DNA of 64,000 bases from CAZCTC01 sp964501335 (GCA_964501335.1 CAZCTC010000038.1:9759-73758), one strand, 5' to 3'. Numbered from the stretch's first letter, positions 1-9,555 are shown. The notes: generated by a model from the sequence alone, not told the origin. Numbers and translations: made by a program.

Positions 1-1001
1 GGCTGGAGGGTTTTCTCCGGATCGAGAGCCGGCCAGGGCAGCGTCGGAGCCAGCAGCCGGGCCAATCGCCGGACCGCCGGGCCGTAGAGAATGGATTCCA
101 AAGCATGGCCGTGCAGATCCTCCAGCTCCGGGACCGTGGGATCGTCAGGCAGGGTGTAAATCGGCGGGCAGCTGCCCAGATCGGCGGTGCAGAGCCGGGT
201 GAATTCCTGAAGGGAGAGCGAACCCGGCTGGTTGAGAATCAAGGCAGTCACCGAAACGGCCCGGGATTTCAATTCGGCCAGAGTCCGCACGGCCGCCAGC
301 CGCCCCTCGCCCGTGGGGCGGGTCAGCAGGACCAGCGATGCGGCAGGCAGCTCCGTCCAGCGTCGGGCGCCGTCGCAGATCTGCCAGTCGAAGGGTGCGG
401 CGGGCCATTCGGGACGATCGAGCAGGTTAATGAAGAGCCCTTCCTGAGCCGAGCGCAGGATGCGGTGTTCGGTTGCGGCGATGCCCAGCCGGGCGGTGAA
501 GGCTAAAGGATCGAACGACAGGGCCAGCGTGCGGAAACCGGCTTCCGCCCCCGCCGCCGCCAGGGCGAGCGTGAGTCCCGACGCGCCGACCCCGCCCAGC
601 AGCGGGGCAATCAGCAACCGCAAGGGCGCGGACCCGGCGACGGGCGGCAATGGAGCTGCCGGGGGAGTTGATTGCGGCGCCGTAGCCGGCAGAGCAGCGA
701 CGGCCTCCAGCCAGGAGGTGCCCGGCAGCAGGACCGCGGCGAGGCCCGCCAGCAGCTGCATTTCCCAGTCGGCCGGGGCAATGATGGCAGTGGGCAGAGC
801 GAGTCTTTTCAGCAGTGTGGCCAGGGCCTCGGGACTCTCGCCGAACTCCCCGCCGATCAGCAGGGCGTCGGGCTGCTCCAGCCGGACCTGAGCCTCCAGC
901 GCGGCCGGCGTCGTGGCCAGGGCCAGCACCTTGTGCCCGGCCCGCAGTAGCGATGGATAAACCGCGGGAGAAGCGAGACTGCCGGCAATAATCAAACGCA
1001 T
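1..1001 (-). CDS. TadZ/CpaE-like ParA-family ATPase (3' end outside window)
   Basis: The minus strand is open from an ATG at 1001 to the window edge, about 333 residues. The start MRLIIAGSLASPAVYPSLLR opens a receiver-like N-terminal domain. A Pro/Ala linker near residues 105-125 is followed by LLGGVGASGLTLALA, which matches the deviant Walker A of ParA/MinD proteins but lacks both lysines (KGGVGKTT becomes LGGVGASG). Such degenerate ATPases (TadZ, CpaE) localise secretion or pilus machines. It lies downstream of the VirB4-like gene on the same strand, so it may help place a transfer or secretion apparatus. An ATP-binding role is doubtful given the missing lysines. The family call is inferred from the fold pattern. 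Confidence 0.6.
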   Translation of the reverse strand, partial: MRLIIAGSLASPAVYPSLLRAGHKVLALATTPAALEAQVRLEQPDALLIGGEFGESPEALATLLKRLALPTAIIAPADWEMQLLAGLAAVLLPGTSWLEAVAALPATAPQSTPPAAPLPPVAGSAPLRLLIAPLLGGVGASGLTLALAAAGAEAGFRTLALSFDPLAFTARLGIAATEHRILRSAQEGLFINLLDRPEWPAAPFDWQICDGARRWTELPAASLVLLTRPTGEGRLAAVRTLAELKSRAVSVTALILNQPGSLSLQEFTRLCTADLGSCPPIYTLPDDPTVPELEDLHGHALESILYGPAVRRLARLLAPTLPWPALDPEKTLQ

Positions 1002-1021
1002 AAGCCCTCCAGGGGAAAAAG

Positions 1022-1172
1022 ATTCAACGCAGAGGCGCAAAGTAGCAGAGACGCAGAGTGAGAATTTAAAAATAAATGGTTGGCTGGCCCGCCTCGCGGG
1101 TAAGAATCTTCCAGCCTTCCAACTTCCATTCTTCCTCTGCGTTTTCTGCGGCTCTGCGTTAAAATTCCCATC
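1022..1172. repeat. MITE-like CTCTGCG intergenic repeat, copy 1
   Basis: The element starts with TTCAACGCAGAGGCGCAAAG and ends with CTGCGGCTCTGCGTTAA, so its ends are inverted repeats rich in GCAGAG/CTCTGC. Two relatives lie at 4999-5165 and 63107-63258. All three sit between genes of the duplicated secretion-like operon. The inside shares TTCCAGCCTTCCAACTTCCA with copy 2. It has no coding capacity. Confidence 0.7.
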
Positions 1173-1176
1173 TTGT

Positions 1177-4100
1177 TCATGGGCGTCTCCTGTGGAGATA
1201 GAGTTGATAGATCTCCGCGTCGGTAGGCTCGGGAGCCTGGACCAGGATGGGCCGGGCGAGCATCGGGGCGGTGCGGGTATGATCGGCGGTGTAGCCCAGC
1301 TTGATGATGGCAATGGTGGCGGGCATGCGCGAAATAAAACGCTTGTAGTCCTCATCCGTGAAGCCCTTTTCGCTCCACCCCAGAGCCGCCTGGACGGTGT
1401 CGCGGTCAGCCGGGTTCTTGAGCTGGCCGATCACCAGATTGTTGCACGACGAGAGGATCCCCGGCGGCAGCTCGGCCGGCGACTGGACGATGGGATGGAG
1501 GAAGATCCCGTAACGCCGGCCGTCCCGCCACATCGTCTGGAAACGGGCCGAAGTGGTGGCGCCGGAAGAAGGCCCGTCAGAAAGGCCCAGGTCCACGCCG
1601 GTGAGCACCTTGTTGGCCTCCTCGAAGACCAGCTGCGTAATCCGCGCGTCGCCCCCCGCGTTGATCCGTTCCTGGCGGCGGACCAGGGCGTCGTTGTAGA
1701 GATGCCAGGCCACCAGCCCCAGGATCACCGCCTTGGGATATTCCGACATCGCCGCGCCGCCTTCCAGGATCGAAATCCCCCAGCGATCATTTGCCGGACC
1801 CAATAAGCCGAGATCCTCGACGGCCACCGTATCCTGGCCGGGGGCGTAGATCCGGGCCGTCTCGCCCATGGAAAAAACCTGTAACCGGAGCAACAGGCCT
1901 TCCAGCGAGGTGTAGTCGGTCGAGCCGCTGCGCATCCCGCCGATGGTCTTGCCGGGCCGGCGGGGATCGGGCGTGCCGTCGAGGATTTCGCGCAGCAGCT
2001 CCAGCCAGCGGGGCAGCCCCGTGACCCGGGAACGATGTACCGCCACAGTCTGCCGTTCAGCGGGCTCCAGATCGCGCAGGGCCTGGCTGTTGGACCGGGG
2101 CCGCGGCGGCAGGTGGTATTCCCGCTGGGCGGCTTCCAGATCGTCCCATTCGTCGGGCTGCACCCGACCCCACTGCGGATGGTTCAGCACGGAGTCGGAC
2201 CAGACCAATACCCCGGCTTCGGTCCACATCCGCTCGGCAGCGCGGACCATGTAGCCCAGCTGCCGCTCGCCCATCCGTCCGGCCGATTGGAAGATCTCGC
2301 AGGTGGCCAGCAGCTGTTGCTCGGGGCGGATGCGGCGGCCCACCTGCCAGGGATTCCAGCGGAAAGGCACCACCGCGCCGGGCTGCAATTGCCAGACTTC
2401 CACCCGGTCCTGGAGCCCGGCGGCATGGACCAGCTTGCGCCAGCCGGCCCCGAAATCCAGCACCACTGTCTGCGTTTTCCAGGCCAGCGTGGTCTCCAGG
2501 ACCAGCCGCTCGGCCGCCACCGATTTACCGAAACCGGTATCGGCGGCGAAGGCGGTGTGGAAGAAGCGATCTTTGGTTAATTTCAGTTGGGCTTCGGTCA
2601 GGCGGCCGGACTCGGTGGACCACTGATGAGCCCAGACGACTTCGCCGGGCATATCGGGGTAGAAAGCAAAGGCCGGGATGCGCTCCTGAATGGTCACCGC
2701 GGCGCCTTCCTCGAAGAGCGCCGGAGCGACGTAAGCCGCCAGTTGTTTGGGCAGCAGCAGCGTGGCGTCGCGGTAGGGCTCGTAGGTCGATTTCTTAAGC
2801 TCGGGGCGGGTGCTGGGCGTGAAAGCCAGGGCGTGGCGACGGATGTATTCCTGTTCGGCGGGCGGCAGCCGGCGGGTCTGGACCGGAGTGACCACCAGCG
2901 GGCCGGAACCCTGGAAGGCCTGCCGCACCGCGGTCTCCGCGACGGCCAGCCCCTCTTCGGTCTCCGCCAGAATGTAGAAATCCACCCAATAGGCCCCGTC
3001 GAGCGTGCCCTGGCGCAGCAGCTCTTCCTGGGCCCGCAGGATCGCGGTCAGTTGAATCGCCTGATCGTCCATCCACTGGTAGGAACGGGAAAGCCCGAAG
3101 CTGGGCACCGCGCCGAGGCCCAGCCCCACCCCTTGCGTCTGACCCAGGCTGCGGCCCACCGAGATCCCTTCCGAGCTGGCGGTGGAGATCCCCCGGCTGA
3201 CCGACTTGCTGGTCGTGTCGGCCACGGAGGAGGTATCGGCCGTGGAATAGGTTTCCGAATGCGAGTTGGTGTGCGCGCTGGAATAGGTCGTCGAGGAGAA
3301 ATTCCCGATCGAGGTTGAACTGCTAACCCCGTGCGAGGTGGAATCCGACTGCGAGGTCGTATCGGACTGCGAGTTGGTATCCGACGAGCTGGTGCCGGAG
3401 GACGAGCCGGAAGAATAGGACCAGCCGCTGGACTGGGTCACGCCGGAACTCTCACTGTGGCCCGCGGACCAGTTCTGCGAGGAGCTCATCCCCACGCTCG
3501 TTCCGGCGCTGTCCGTATGGCCGGAGCCCACCGAGCTGCCGGTGCTGTCGCTCTGGCCGGTGCTCTGGGTGGAACTTTCGCCGACCCCGTAACTGATGCT
3601 GGCGCTGCCCCCGGCATTGACCTGCCCAGTGACGCCCGCGGGAACCACGCCCCCGCCCAGATTGCCGCCCACGCCGACGCCGACATTTGCCCCGATGCTG
3701 CCGCCCAGGTTTTCCGAAACCCCAGTGGAAGCGCCGGCGGAATCGGTATGGCCGGAGGTGGTGGCGAGGTTCTGCGAGTCGGCGGTGCCCTGGGAGTAAC
3801 TGGCGTTCACGCTGGCGCTACCGCCGGAACTGGAGCTATCGGAAACGGAATGGGAAACCGCCGTGCCGCCGCTCACCCCGACGCTGGAGGAGGTCGAATT
3901 GAAGGAGCCGACCGAATGGGCGGTGCCCTCCGTGTGGGCCTGACCTTCGGAATGGCCGGTGCCGTCGGAAACCGAGGTCGTGTGCGTGACGGAGGTCCCG
4001 CTGGAGTTCGCCACCCCGGTCGAGTCGGCGGTGCCGTCGGAGACGGCATGACCGACCGTGTGCGCGTGGCCGACCGTATGGGCGGTCCCTTCGGAGATGG

Positions 4101-4962
4101 AGACCGAGTGGCCGGCCGTCTCGCCCTGGGTGCGGCCAAAGGCGGAGCCCGCCGCCCAGCCCATCTGAGTCGAAATCCCGATCGGCAGAGCGATCCCGGC
4201 GCTGACGGCATCGCTGCCGGTCTGCAGGGAGGCGATCACCGAGGCCTCGTCGGCCAGCCCCGCGAGCATCCGGGCCAGCTGCGAAGCGGCGACAGGGGAA
4301 GCCAGGATCGGCGCGACGAATTGCCATTGCTGCCGGGCCATGGCGCGGAGGAAGGTCTCCAGCTGTTGGCCGGTCACGCCAGGCTCGGGGGATGGGGCTG
4401 TGGGTTGTTCGCCCGGACCTTCGCGGCCCATGCCTTTGGCGGCCATCCGCTCGTCGGGGTGGCCGACGACCACGGCCACATGGCGCATTTTCCCGAAAGC
4501 CTCGACCAGCCATTCCAGCTGGTGCAGCGTGACCGGCTCCAGGACCGATTGCTCGAAGACCGCCAGGGCGCCCAGCAGGGCCGCGGCGCCGAGGTGGGCC
4601 TGGCGGCGGGCTTCGTCGAGCGTAGCGCCGAGGCCAACCACACCATAGATCTGCGCCACGCCCAGGGGCTCGGGTCGCCACATTCCCGCGAGCAGCTGGA
4701 CGATATCATAGCGAGCGGTGCGCTGGTTGTAGAGGCCGGTCAGCACCGTGCGCATCTTGTCCAGGAAAGCGGGGTCCTGGCGAGATTCCTGCGGCAGATA
4801 GCGGAGCAAAAAGAGTCGCACCGCCCGGTAGACTTCGTAACTGCGGCCCTGTTCGGTCTCCCGGTTGTGGAACCAGAGCAGGGCAACCTGATCGGTGGGC
4901 CGCCCGAGGGGCGTGATGACCAGCTCCTGGCCGGTGTCTAATATTTCGAGGTCGTTATCCAT
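1177..4962 (-). CDS. VirB4/TraC-like ATPase with a long Ser/Gly/Thr-rich insertion
   Basis: This 1261-residue protein has three parts. Residues 1-280 form a conserved N-terminal domain. Residues about 284-609 are a low-complexity tract of Ser, Thr, Gly, His and Asp with recurring SDGT, SVG and TSQSD units. Residues about 620-1261 form a P-loop ATPase domain, with Walker A DTGFGKS near 810 and a Walker B-like LVFEEAN near 1107. VirB4/TraC proteins power conjugative or type IV secretion, and the ATPase part fits that group. An insert of over 300 residues of Ser-rich repeats is unusual for a cytoplasmic motor. The ATG at 4962 has GGAGG upstream. The same N-terminus is encoded again at 63276. HerA/FtsK-type translocation is the main alternative. 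Confidence 0.75.
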   Translation of the reverse strand: MDNDLEILDTGQELVITPLGRPTDQVALLWFHNRETEQGRSYEVYRAVRLFLLRYLPQESRQDPAFLDKMRTVLTGLYNQRTARYDIVQLLAGMWRPEPLGVAQIYGVVGLGATLDEARRQAHLGAAALLGALAVFEQSVLEPVTLHQLEWLVEAFGKMRHVAVVVGHPDERMAAKGMGREGPGEQPTAPSPEPGVTGQQLETFLRAMARQQWQFVAPILASPVAASQLARMLAGLADEASVIASLQTGSDAVSAGIALPIGISTQMGWAAGSAFGRTQGETAGHSVSISEGTAHTVGHAHTVGHAVSDGTADSTGVANSSGTSVTHTTSVSDGTGHSEGQAHTEGTAHSVGSFNSTSSSVGVSGGTAVSHSVSDSSSSGGSASVNASYSQGTADSQNLATTSGHTDSAGASTGVSENLGGSIGANVGVGVGGNLGGGVVPAGVTGQVNAGGSASISYGVGESSTQSTGQSDSTGSSVGSGHTDSAGTSVGMSSSQNWSAGHSESSGVTQSSGWSYSSGSSSGTSSSDTNSQSDTTSQSDSTSHGVSSSTSIGNFSSTTYSSAHTNSHSETYSTADTSSVADTTSKSVSRGISTASSEGISVGRSLGQTQGVGLGLGAVPSFGLSRSYQWMDDQAIQLTAILRAQEELLRQGTLDGAYWVDFYILAETEEGLAVAETAVRQAFQGSGPLVVTPVQTRRLPPAEQEYIRRHALAFTPSTRPELKKSTYEPYRDATLLLPKQLAAYVAPALFEEGAAVTIQERIPAFAFYPDMPGEVVWAHQWSTESGRLTEAQLKLTKDRFFHTAFAADTGFGKSVAAERLVLETTLAWKTQTVVLDFGAGWRKLVHAAGLQDRVEVWQLQPGAVVPFRWNPWQVGRRIRPEQQLLATCEIFQSAGRMGERQLGYMVRAAERMWTEAGVLVWSDSVLNHPQWGRVQPDEWDDLEAAQREYHLPPRPRSNSQALRDLEPAERQTVAVHRSRVTGLPRWLELLREILDGTPDPRRPGKTIGGMRSGSTDYTSLEGLLLRLQVFSMGETARIYAPGQDTVAVEDLGLLGPANDRWGISILEGGAAMSEYPKAVILGLVAWHLYNDALVRRQERINAGGDARITQLVFEEANKVLTGVDLGLSDGPSSGATTSARFQTMWRDGRRYGIFLHPIVQSPAELPPGILSSCNNLVIGQLKNPADRDTVQAALGWSEKGFTDEDYKRFISRMPATIAIIKLGYTADHTRTAPMLARPILVQAPEPTDAEIYQLYLHRRRP

Positions 4963-4998
4963 GGCAGCCTCCGGGGGGTATCAGTGGCAGGGGATTTT

Positions 4999-5165
4999 CA
5001 ACGCAGAGGCGCAGAGATCGCAGAGAAACGCAGAGGAAGAATGGAAGTTGGAAGGCTGGAAGTCTCCCAACCCCTGCGGTGATTCTTCCAATCTTCCACC
5101 TTCCGATCCTCCAAACTTTCTCATTTTCACTCTGTGTCTCTGCTGCTTTGCGTCTCTGCGTTGAG
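4999..5165. repeat. MITE-like CTCTGCG intergenic repeat, copy 2
   Basis: It starts with TTCAACGCAGAGGCGCAGAG and ends with CTTTGCGTCTCTGCGTTGA, giving clear terminal inverted repeats around a CT/GA-rich centre. It separates the membrane protein gene from the VirB4-like gene. The equivalent position in the right arm carries a copy whose centre looks like copy 1 instead. Confidence 0.75.
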
Positions 5166-5184
5166 TCTGAATCTGAAAACATGG

Positions 5185-5844
5185 TCAGTCCTCCCCGCGA
5201 GCGCGAAGTTCAGCCAGGCGGGCTTCGACGGATTGCCAGGGCGAGACGAGCAGGCGGCGCTGGACGGCGAGTTGCTGGCCCAGGTAGCCGAAATAGGTCA
5301 GGGGAAAGACGGCCCAGAGCAGGACGGCGATGTAGGGGATGAACTGCGCGCGGATCGACCATTCGAGAGCTTCGCCGGCGCCGGCGGATTGCAGCCGTTC
5401 GGACCAGGCGGCGGCCTGATCGGGGGAGAGCGGGAAGCGGACCAGCAGCCAGAAGCCGAAGACCAGCGCCGTGTAGATCCCAATGAACCAGCGGAGGCGG
5501 TGGGCAATGTGCCGACGGCCCAATGGCAGGGCGAGGGGCGCAATCAACGCGGCGAGCCACATGGCGAGGCCGATGTAGGGGACGGGCGGGGGCGTCATCC
5601 ACGCGGCGGCGGTCCAGGCGAGTCCCAGCAGCAGGACGCCGAGGTGAATGGTGGGCGTGGAAAGCTGCGTCGTGCCCCGGTCATAGCGGAGGGTGCGCTC
5701 TCCGGCCAGCTTCGCCTGGGGCCGGTCGAGGAGGAAGGCGGAGAGAGCAGCAAGGCCCAATCCACCCAGCGCGGCCCAGTGGTCGGCCAGGAAGTAGAGG
5801 CCGGCCAGCAGTCCGTTGATCCAATAGGTTGCCCAGAGCGCCAT
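5185..5844 (-). CDS. Polytopic membrane protein of the secretion-like operon
   Basis: The 219-residue product has about five hydrophobic segments: one at the N-terminus (WINGLLAGLYFLADHW), two in the middle (VLLLGLAWTAAAW and LAMWLAALIAPLAL), then FIGIYTALVFGFWLLV and YIAVLLWAVFPLTYFGYL. It ends in a basic tail. I chose the ATG at 5844 because GGAGG precedes it and because the right-arm homologue aligns from LALWATYW. It lies upstream of the VirB4-like ATPase on the same strand, as VirB6- or TrbL-like membrane partners often do. No family is recognisable from sequence alone, so the partner role is inferred from context. Confidence 0.75.
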   Translation of the reverse strand: MALWATYWINGLLAGLYFLADHWAALGGLGLAALSAFLLDRPQAKLAGERTLRYDRGTTQLSTPTIHLGVLLLGLAWTAAAWMTPPPVPYIGLAMWLAALIAPLALPLGRRHIAHRLRWFIGIYTALVFGFWLLVRFPLSPDQAAAWSERLQSAGAGEALEWSIRAQFIPYIAVLLWAVFPLTYFGYLGQQLAVQRRLLVSPWQSVEARLAELRARGED

Positions 5845-5915
5845 CGGTCCTCCGCGATGGGAAAGATGGGTGGGGCAACAAAAAAGCCCCACGGTTCGCG
5901 TGGGACTTCAGTTAC

Positions 5916-5944
5916 AGACTAGCACAGACGGGCGGGGAAGTCAA
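5916..5944 (-). promoter_or_regulatory. Sigma-70 promoter for the left-arm operon
   Basis: Read on the minus strand, TTGACT (5939-5944) and TAGTCT (5916-5921) are separated by 17 bases. The right arm keeps the same boxes and the same 17-base spacing at 62279-62307, although the bases between them have diverged, which supports function. Confidence 0.7.
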
Positions 5945-6044
5945 TGAGATCATTTTGCCGTTGGGCGGGATATATGGGGTGAGAATATTCGTTTGAATAT
6001 CTGGACAGGACTGATATGATGAGGTGTAAAACAAGGAGGAAGAA

Positions 6045-6920
6045 ATGTATCTCCAATGGTTGCAAATGGGGCTGACTATAGAAAATATGAAGCGCCAGTT
6101 TGGTTGTCCCATTCCGGCGGCTTTTTTAGAGCTTTTTCGTGTTTTTTATGAGCACAGTGGCCACGATTTGAATGAAACGCCGAATTTGTTTTGGAAAGTG
6201 ACGGGCATGATTTTGGATGATGAGTCCGGTCGGTATTCTCAGACGCCGCCCGAGCTTTTTCCCATAGGGTGTTTTGGGGTAGATGGGGTTCATTACGGTT
6301 ATGTGATCCATGCTCCAGAGCTGGAAATGACGGATTATCCGATCGGGGAGTTCTGTCCCATGGATTCCGATGGCGCTTTTTTGTTGGGGCAGAATACGTT
6401 GGAAGCATTTGAAAATCTAATTTCCTGGAAGTTGAGGTATCTTTTAAGGAGTGCTCCCGAAGGGGAGGAATATTTAGCCTTATTGGAGATGAGCAAAATT
6501 GTAAATCGCCTGGGGATTTATCCTGCGGCAGAAAAAGGTGGACGACAGTTTGGTCCGGATGGTAACGGTTTTCCAGTTCGGCCGGCATCGATCCCGGAAG
6601 GCTGGCGGTATGAAGTCTCAGCAGATGGGATTGGCGTGCTGGCGCCGCGGGAAGTGTTTCATCCCGAGCCCTATATTGTGCGGGGACGGAGTTTTGGAAG
6701 CGAAAACTGGAGGTCATGCAGTGAAGAGATGCTTCGGCAGGGATATCCGGCCACGGCTCTATTGTATTTGAAGGATGGGTTCTGGTTTGGAGATCGAGGA
6801 ATTCCCGGCATAGGCACGGATGAATTGTTGGAGCGTATTCGAGAGGTCTATTTGCAATTGAACAAACCGCTGTTGGCAGAAGTCGTGAGGCGGATGTTGA
6901 TCGACGATTTTCGCGATTAA
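6045..6920 (+). CDS. SUKH (SMI1/KNR4)-like protein, uncharacterised
   Basis: The 291-residue product starts at an ATG preceded by AAGGAGG. Residues 1-130 have the rhythm of SMI1/KNR4 proteins: an N-terminal helix with CPIPAAFLELF, a central PELFPIGCFGVDG, then a strand and helix around DGAFLLGQNTLEAFENL. SUKH proteins often act as immunity proteins or interaction modules. The C-terminal half (from about residue 165) is different and has no family I recognise. It stands alone on the plus strand and converges with the next two genes, overlapping the neighbour's stop by four bases. The SUKH assignment is tentative. Confidence 0.5.
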   Translation: MYLQWLQMGLTIENMKRQFGCPIPAAFLELFRVFYEHSGHDLNETPNLFWKVTGMILDDESGRYSQTPPELFPIGCFGVDGVHYGYVIHAPELEMTDYPIGEFCPMDSDGAFLLGQNTLEAFENLISWKLRYLLRSAPEGEEYLALLEMSKIVNRLGIYPAAEKGGRQFGPDGNGFPVRPASIPEGWRYEVSADGIGVLAPREVFHPEPYIVRGRSFGSENWRSCSEEMLRQGYPATALLYLKDGFWFGDRGIPGIGTDELLERIREVYLQLNKPLLAEVVRRMLIDDFRD

Positions 6921-7948
6921 GGGGCTGTTTGCGTTTTTGAATCAGGTCTGACGGGATGCGTCAGGTCTGATTTTTTATGAATCGAGGTGAAATCTCCGGG
7001 GGGATCAATCAGCGGTACCAGTACATCGATGCCCGGCCAGGGGATCCGTTTGTAAGCATGTTGTTGGGAACCTTCTGGAGTGAAATAACAACTGACGGTA
7101 TAGACCGATAAATCTCTTGTCAATGGGACCCAGAGCCGGCCGGGACTTTGCGCTATACTCAGCGGTTCATTCCCTGATGCGGATACGCTAATTTTTTCGT
7201 CTGGGTAAGTTAGTTCAAAGGAATAGAAAATGCGGTCACCGATTCCATAGGAGCGATCTACGGATTGCGGGGTACCTATTCCATTCAATACCTGCCCCAG
7301 TTTTAGGGGGTGTCTATACATAAGAACTAACCGATAGCTGCGCCCTTTTAAGAGCTTCAGAGAACCCCCATCGGAATCACCATGCCAGTCGTAGGAAATT
7401 AAGTCTCCTGAATTGTCAGTCCACTTGTGCAAATCAGTTGGATGATATTTCTCTACTATCCATTCGACGAATTCTTGTTCGCTGGCATTTTCCAGGAATT
7501 CTTTGGAGGCGCCGCAGAGGTCCTCATAGGAGACGGGCCGGAAAGAGGTCCCTAAATATTCGGCCTGGGATTTGACGGCTACTGGAGTCGGGGCTGTTTC
7601 GGGAGGGGGTGTAGATAGGAAAGTTTGGGGATCTACCGGCCAGGGGCTTTCGTCCAGCTGCGGAATATCGGTCGTATATCTATCTTTCACCCAACGGCCC
7701 GAAATATCAAAGACAATATCCTGGCCGTCTTGTAGATGATAGGCATAGAAGCTGCGTCCGAATCCAAAATACAGATCCGGCACCCCGGTTTTGAAGATGA
7801 TCTCATCGAAGGTGGTTCCTTCGTGTACAAAATCAAAGTCGGCGAGCGATAAGAGCCGCTGGCGGTATTCTCCTTGAAAGAGACCCAGGGCGAGGATCAG
7901 GAGCAACAGGGTCCAGGATTTCTTGGGCATCTTTTTTACGAGCCTCAT
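6917..7948 (-). CDS. Membrane-anchored protein of unknown function
   Basis: The 343-residue product has a basic N-terminus followed by one hydrophobic segment (TLLLLILALGLF, residues 13-24), so it is probably anchored in the membrane or exported. A Pro-rich stretch near residues 105-125 separates two soluble regions. I recognise no domain. Its start overlaps the stop of the TPR gene by four bases, so the pair is translationally coupled. A decayed piece of a relative lies at 35731-35850 on the same strand. Confidence 0.6.
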   Translation of the reverse strand: MRLVKKMPKKSWTLLLLILALGLFQGEYRQRLLSLADFDFVHEGTTFDEIIFKTGVPDLYFGFGRSFYAYHLQDGQDIVFDISGRWVKDRYTTDIPQLDESPWPVDPQTFLSTPPPETAPTPVAVKSQAEYLGTSFRPVSYEDLCGASKEFLENASEQEFVEWIVEKYHPTDLHKWTDNSGDLISYDWHGDSDGGSLKLLKGRSYRLVLMYRHPLKLGQVLNGIGTPQSVDRSYGIGDRIFYSFELTYPDEKISVSASGNEPLSIAQSPGRLWVPLTRDLSVYTVSCYFTPEGSQQHAYKRIPWPGIDVLVPLIDPPGDFTSIHKKSDLTHPVRPDSKTQTAP

Positions 7949-9555
7949 TCAGGATCGTAAATCCGTTGTAGCTGTTGCTGCATGCTTTGTGAAAGTGGGT
8001 CATCCGGTCCCAGCGATGCGATGATGGTTGGGATCAGGCGTTCCCGGAGAGGTGCGGTCGCTGCCGCTCCGTATTTTTGAGCATAGAGCCGGATCAATTC
8101 GGTCTGTGCCTGTAAGGTTGGGATGAGGGGGGCCCCGGGAACCGTGAGGTATAAATCGACGATCCGCTGGTAGAGCGGCAGGCGAGCTTCGGGATGTCCG
8201 AGAGATTCCCGGAGGAAGGCCATCGCTTTGAGCAAGGGGATGTGCTCCATGGCCTGGGTGCCCAGGATCTTTTCCTGGAGTTGAAGAGCTTTTCTGAGCC
8301 GAACCAGGGTTTTGTAAGAATGAACGCTATTGGCGGACTGAGCGCTTTCCACTAATTTATTGGAATAGTGCAGGATGGATTGTTCCAGGAGGGAATAAGG
8401 GGGGCTCGGGAACCGGGTTTCGAGTTGGATAACCAATTGGTGTAATTCCAGAGCCGCTTGTTCCGGGCTGGGAGTGTTTCTTTTGGTCTGCCAGAAGTAA
8501 GTGCCTGGGCGTGTATGAGATAATTCAAGCGTTTTTAGGCAGTGTTGAAGCGAAGGGATTATAACCGTCGCTTCGGTGTAACCTTTACGGGAGAGGCGGT
8601 TGGATACAACAAGGAGTTCCCGAAGGATGAAAATTATGGGCCTGGAGTAGGACTCGCGAGGACGTTTTTCAATGAATTGTTCTTCAATGATGAGCCTTTC
8701 TGTGTAGACACGAAGGGCCTTGTTGAGTTGACCTGTCTGTTTATAGCATTTTCCCAGGTGGTGTAATATGTAAGGGATCCGAAAATTTCGTTTTCCATAG
8801 CGCCGTTGATGCAGGATTAACGATTGTTTTAGCAGTGGGAGTGCGATGGTGTACTTTTTTAAGTTGACTAACGCAACTGCAAGGTGCGTGAGGCTGTCGA
8901 GGGTATCGGGGTGATCCCCTCCTTTGTGCCGTCGATTGATGTCCAGGGCGCGCTCATAGGCCTGGCGTGCTTTTTCATAGTCATAGATATAGGAGTTGTC
9001 TCCCCAGGAATTGCCCAATGCGTTGAGAATTTCTGCTGTGGCTGGATTGTCGCTGTTTTTGTGCCCTTCACAATGTTCTAAGAGATTTTGGATTGGGGCA
9101 AAGGTATAATCTGGACGGGCAAATATACTTTCAAACCAGATTTTCGGTAGTTGGGTGGCAAGTGTGACGGGATGATAAGGACCCAGCAATTTTAGCCGCA
9201 GCAGGTAAGCCTGGTTGATTAAATCCAATCCGTCGTAATCTTCTTGATCCAGTCGCAGTTCTCCCAGGGTGTAAAGGATTTCAGCCAGGTCGAGGGATTC
9301 GTTGCCGAAAAGGTTGCGTTGAGCTTCCCGGGCTTTTTGGAGGTAAGGATGGGCTGCGTCCCCTTGCTGACAAAGACAGAGGGCTATTCCCAGGCGTTGC
9401 CAGCAGTGAGCCAGATCGGATTCCGAGGAATTTGGGGCGGCGTTGTAACAGGCTAAGACTTCTTCATAGTGGGCGCGGGCGGCTTGATAATTGCCTCGTT
9501 GTTCGGCGATCCAGCCTTGGGACATAAGTTCATCGGCCAGGAGTTGGATTGACAT
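7945..9555 (-). CDS. Tetratricopeptide-repeat protein
   Basis: The 536-residue product carries repeated helix pairs with TPR-like spacing: QGNYQAARAHYEEVLACY near residue 20, then LGNSWGDNSYIYDYEKARQA near 180 and TGQLNKALRVY near 275. TPRs of this kind (as in NB-ARC/TPR or FxSxx-type proteins) are scaffolds for protein binding. No enzymatic domain is visible. It is the first gene of a two-gene operon with the membrane-anchored protein. Partners are unknown. Confidence 0.75.
   Translation of the reverse strand: MSIQLLADELMSQGWIAEQRGNYQAARAHYEEVLACYNAAPNSSESDLAHCWQRLGIALCLCQQGDAAHPYLQKAREAQRNLFGNESLDLAEILYTLGELRLDQEDYDGLDLINQAYLLRLKLLGPYHPVTLATQLPKIWFESIFARPDYTFAPIQNLLEHCEGHKNSDNPATAEILNALGNSWGDNSYIYDYEKARQAYERALDINRRHKGGDHPDTLDSLTHLAVALVNLKKYTIALPLLKQSLILHQRRYGKRNFRIPYILHHLGKCYKQTGQLNKALRVYTERLIIEEQFIEKRPRESYSRPIIFILRELLVVSNRLSRKGYTEATVIIPSLQHCLKTLELSHTRPGTYFWQTKRNTPSPEQAALELHQLVIQLETRFPSPPYSLLEQSILHYSNKLVESAQSANSVHSYKTLVRLRKALQLQEKILGTQAMEHIPLLKAMAFLRESLGHPEARLPLYQRIVDLYLTVPGAPLIPTLQAQTELIRLYAQKYGAAATAPLRERLIPTIIASLGPDDPLSQSMQQQLQRIYDPE

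Larger units (their letters stand above)
1..5956. repeat. Left arm of a large inverted duplication
   Basis: The genes and promoter from 5944 leftwards reappear in inverted orientation from 62267 to the right edge. The membrane protein and the first 240 residues of the VirB4-like protein are near-identical in both arms (for example GQELVITPLGRP against GQELVTTPLGRP). The match begins at a shared AATGATCTCATTGACTT just upstream of the promoter. The arms differ by scattered substitutions and by intergenic repeat content, so they are diverged duplicates rather than one sequence read twice. Confidence 0.85.

Noticed and set aside
992..1180. Short minus-strand frame after the VirB4-like gene
   Set aside because: It lies wholly in the CTCTGCG intergenic element and has no ribosome site or protein-like content.
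3331..4941. 536-codon plus-strand frame opposite the VirB4-like gene
   Set aside because: It mirrors the Ser/Gly-rich codons of the real gene on the other strand; composition is Gly/Arg/Ala-rich and start and context are missing.
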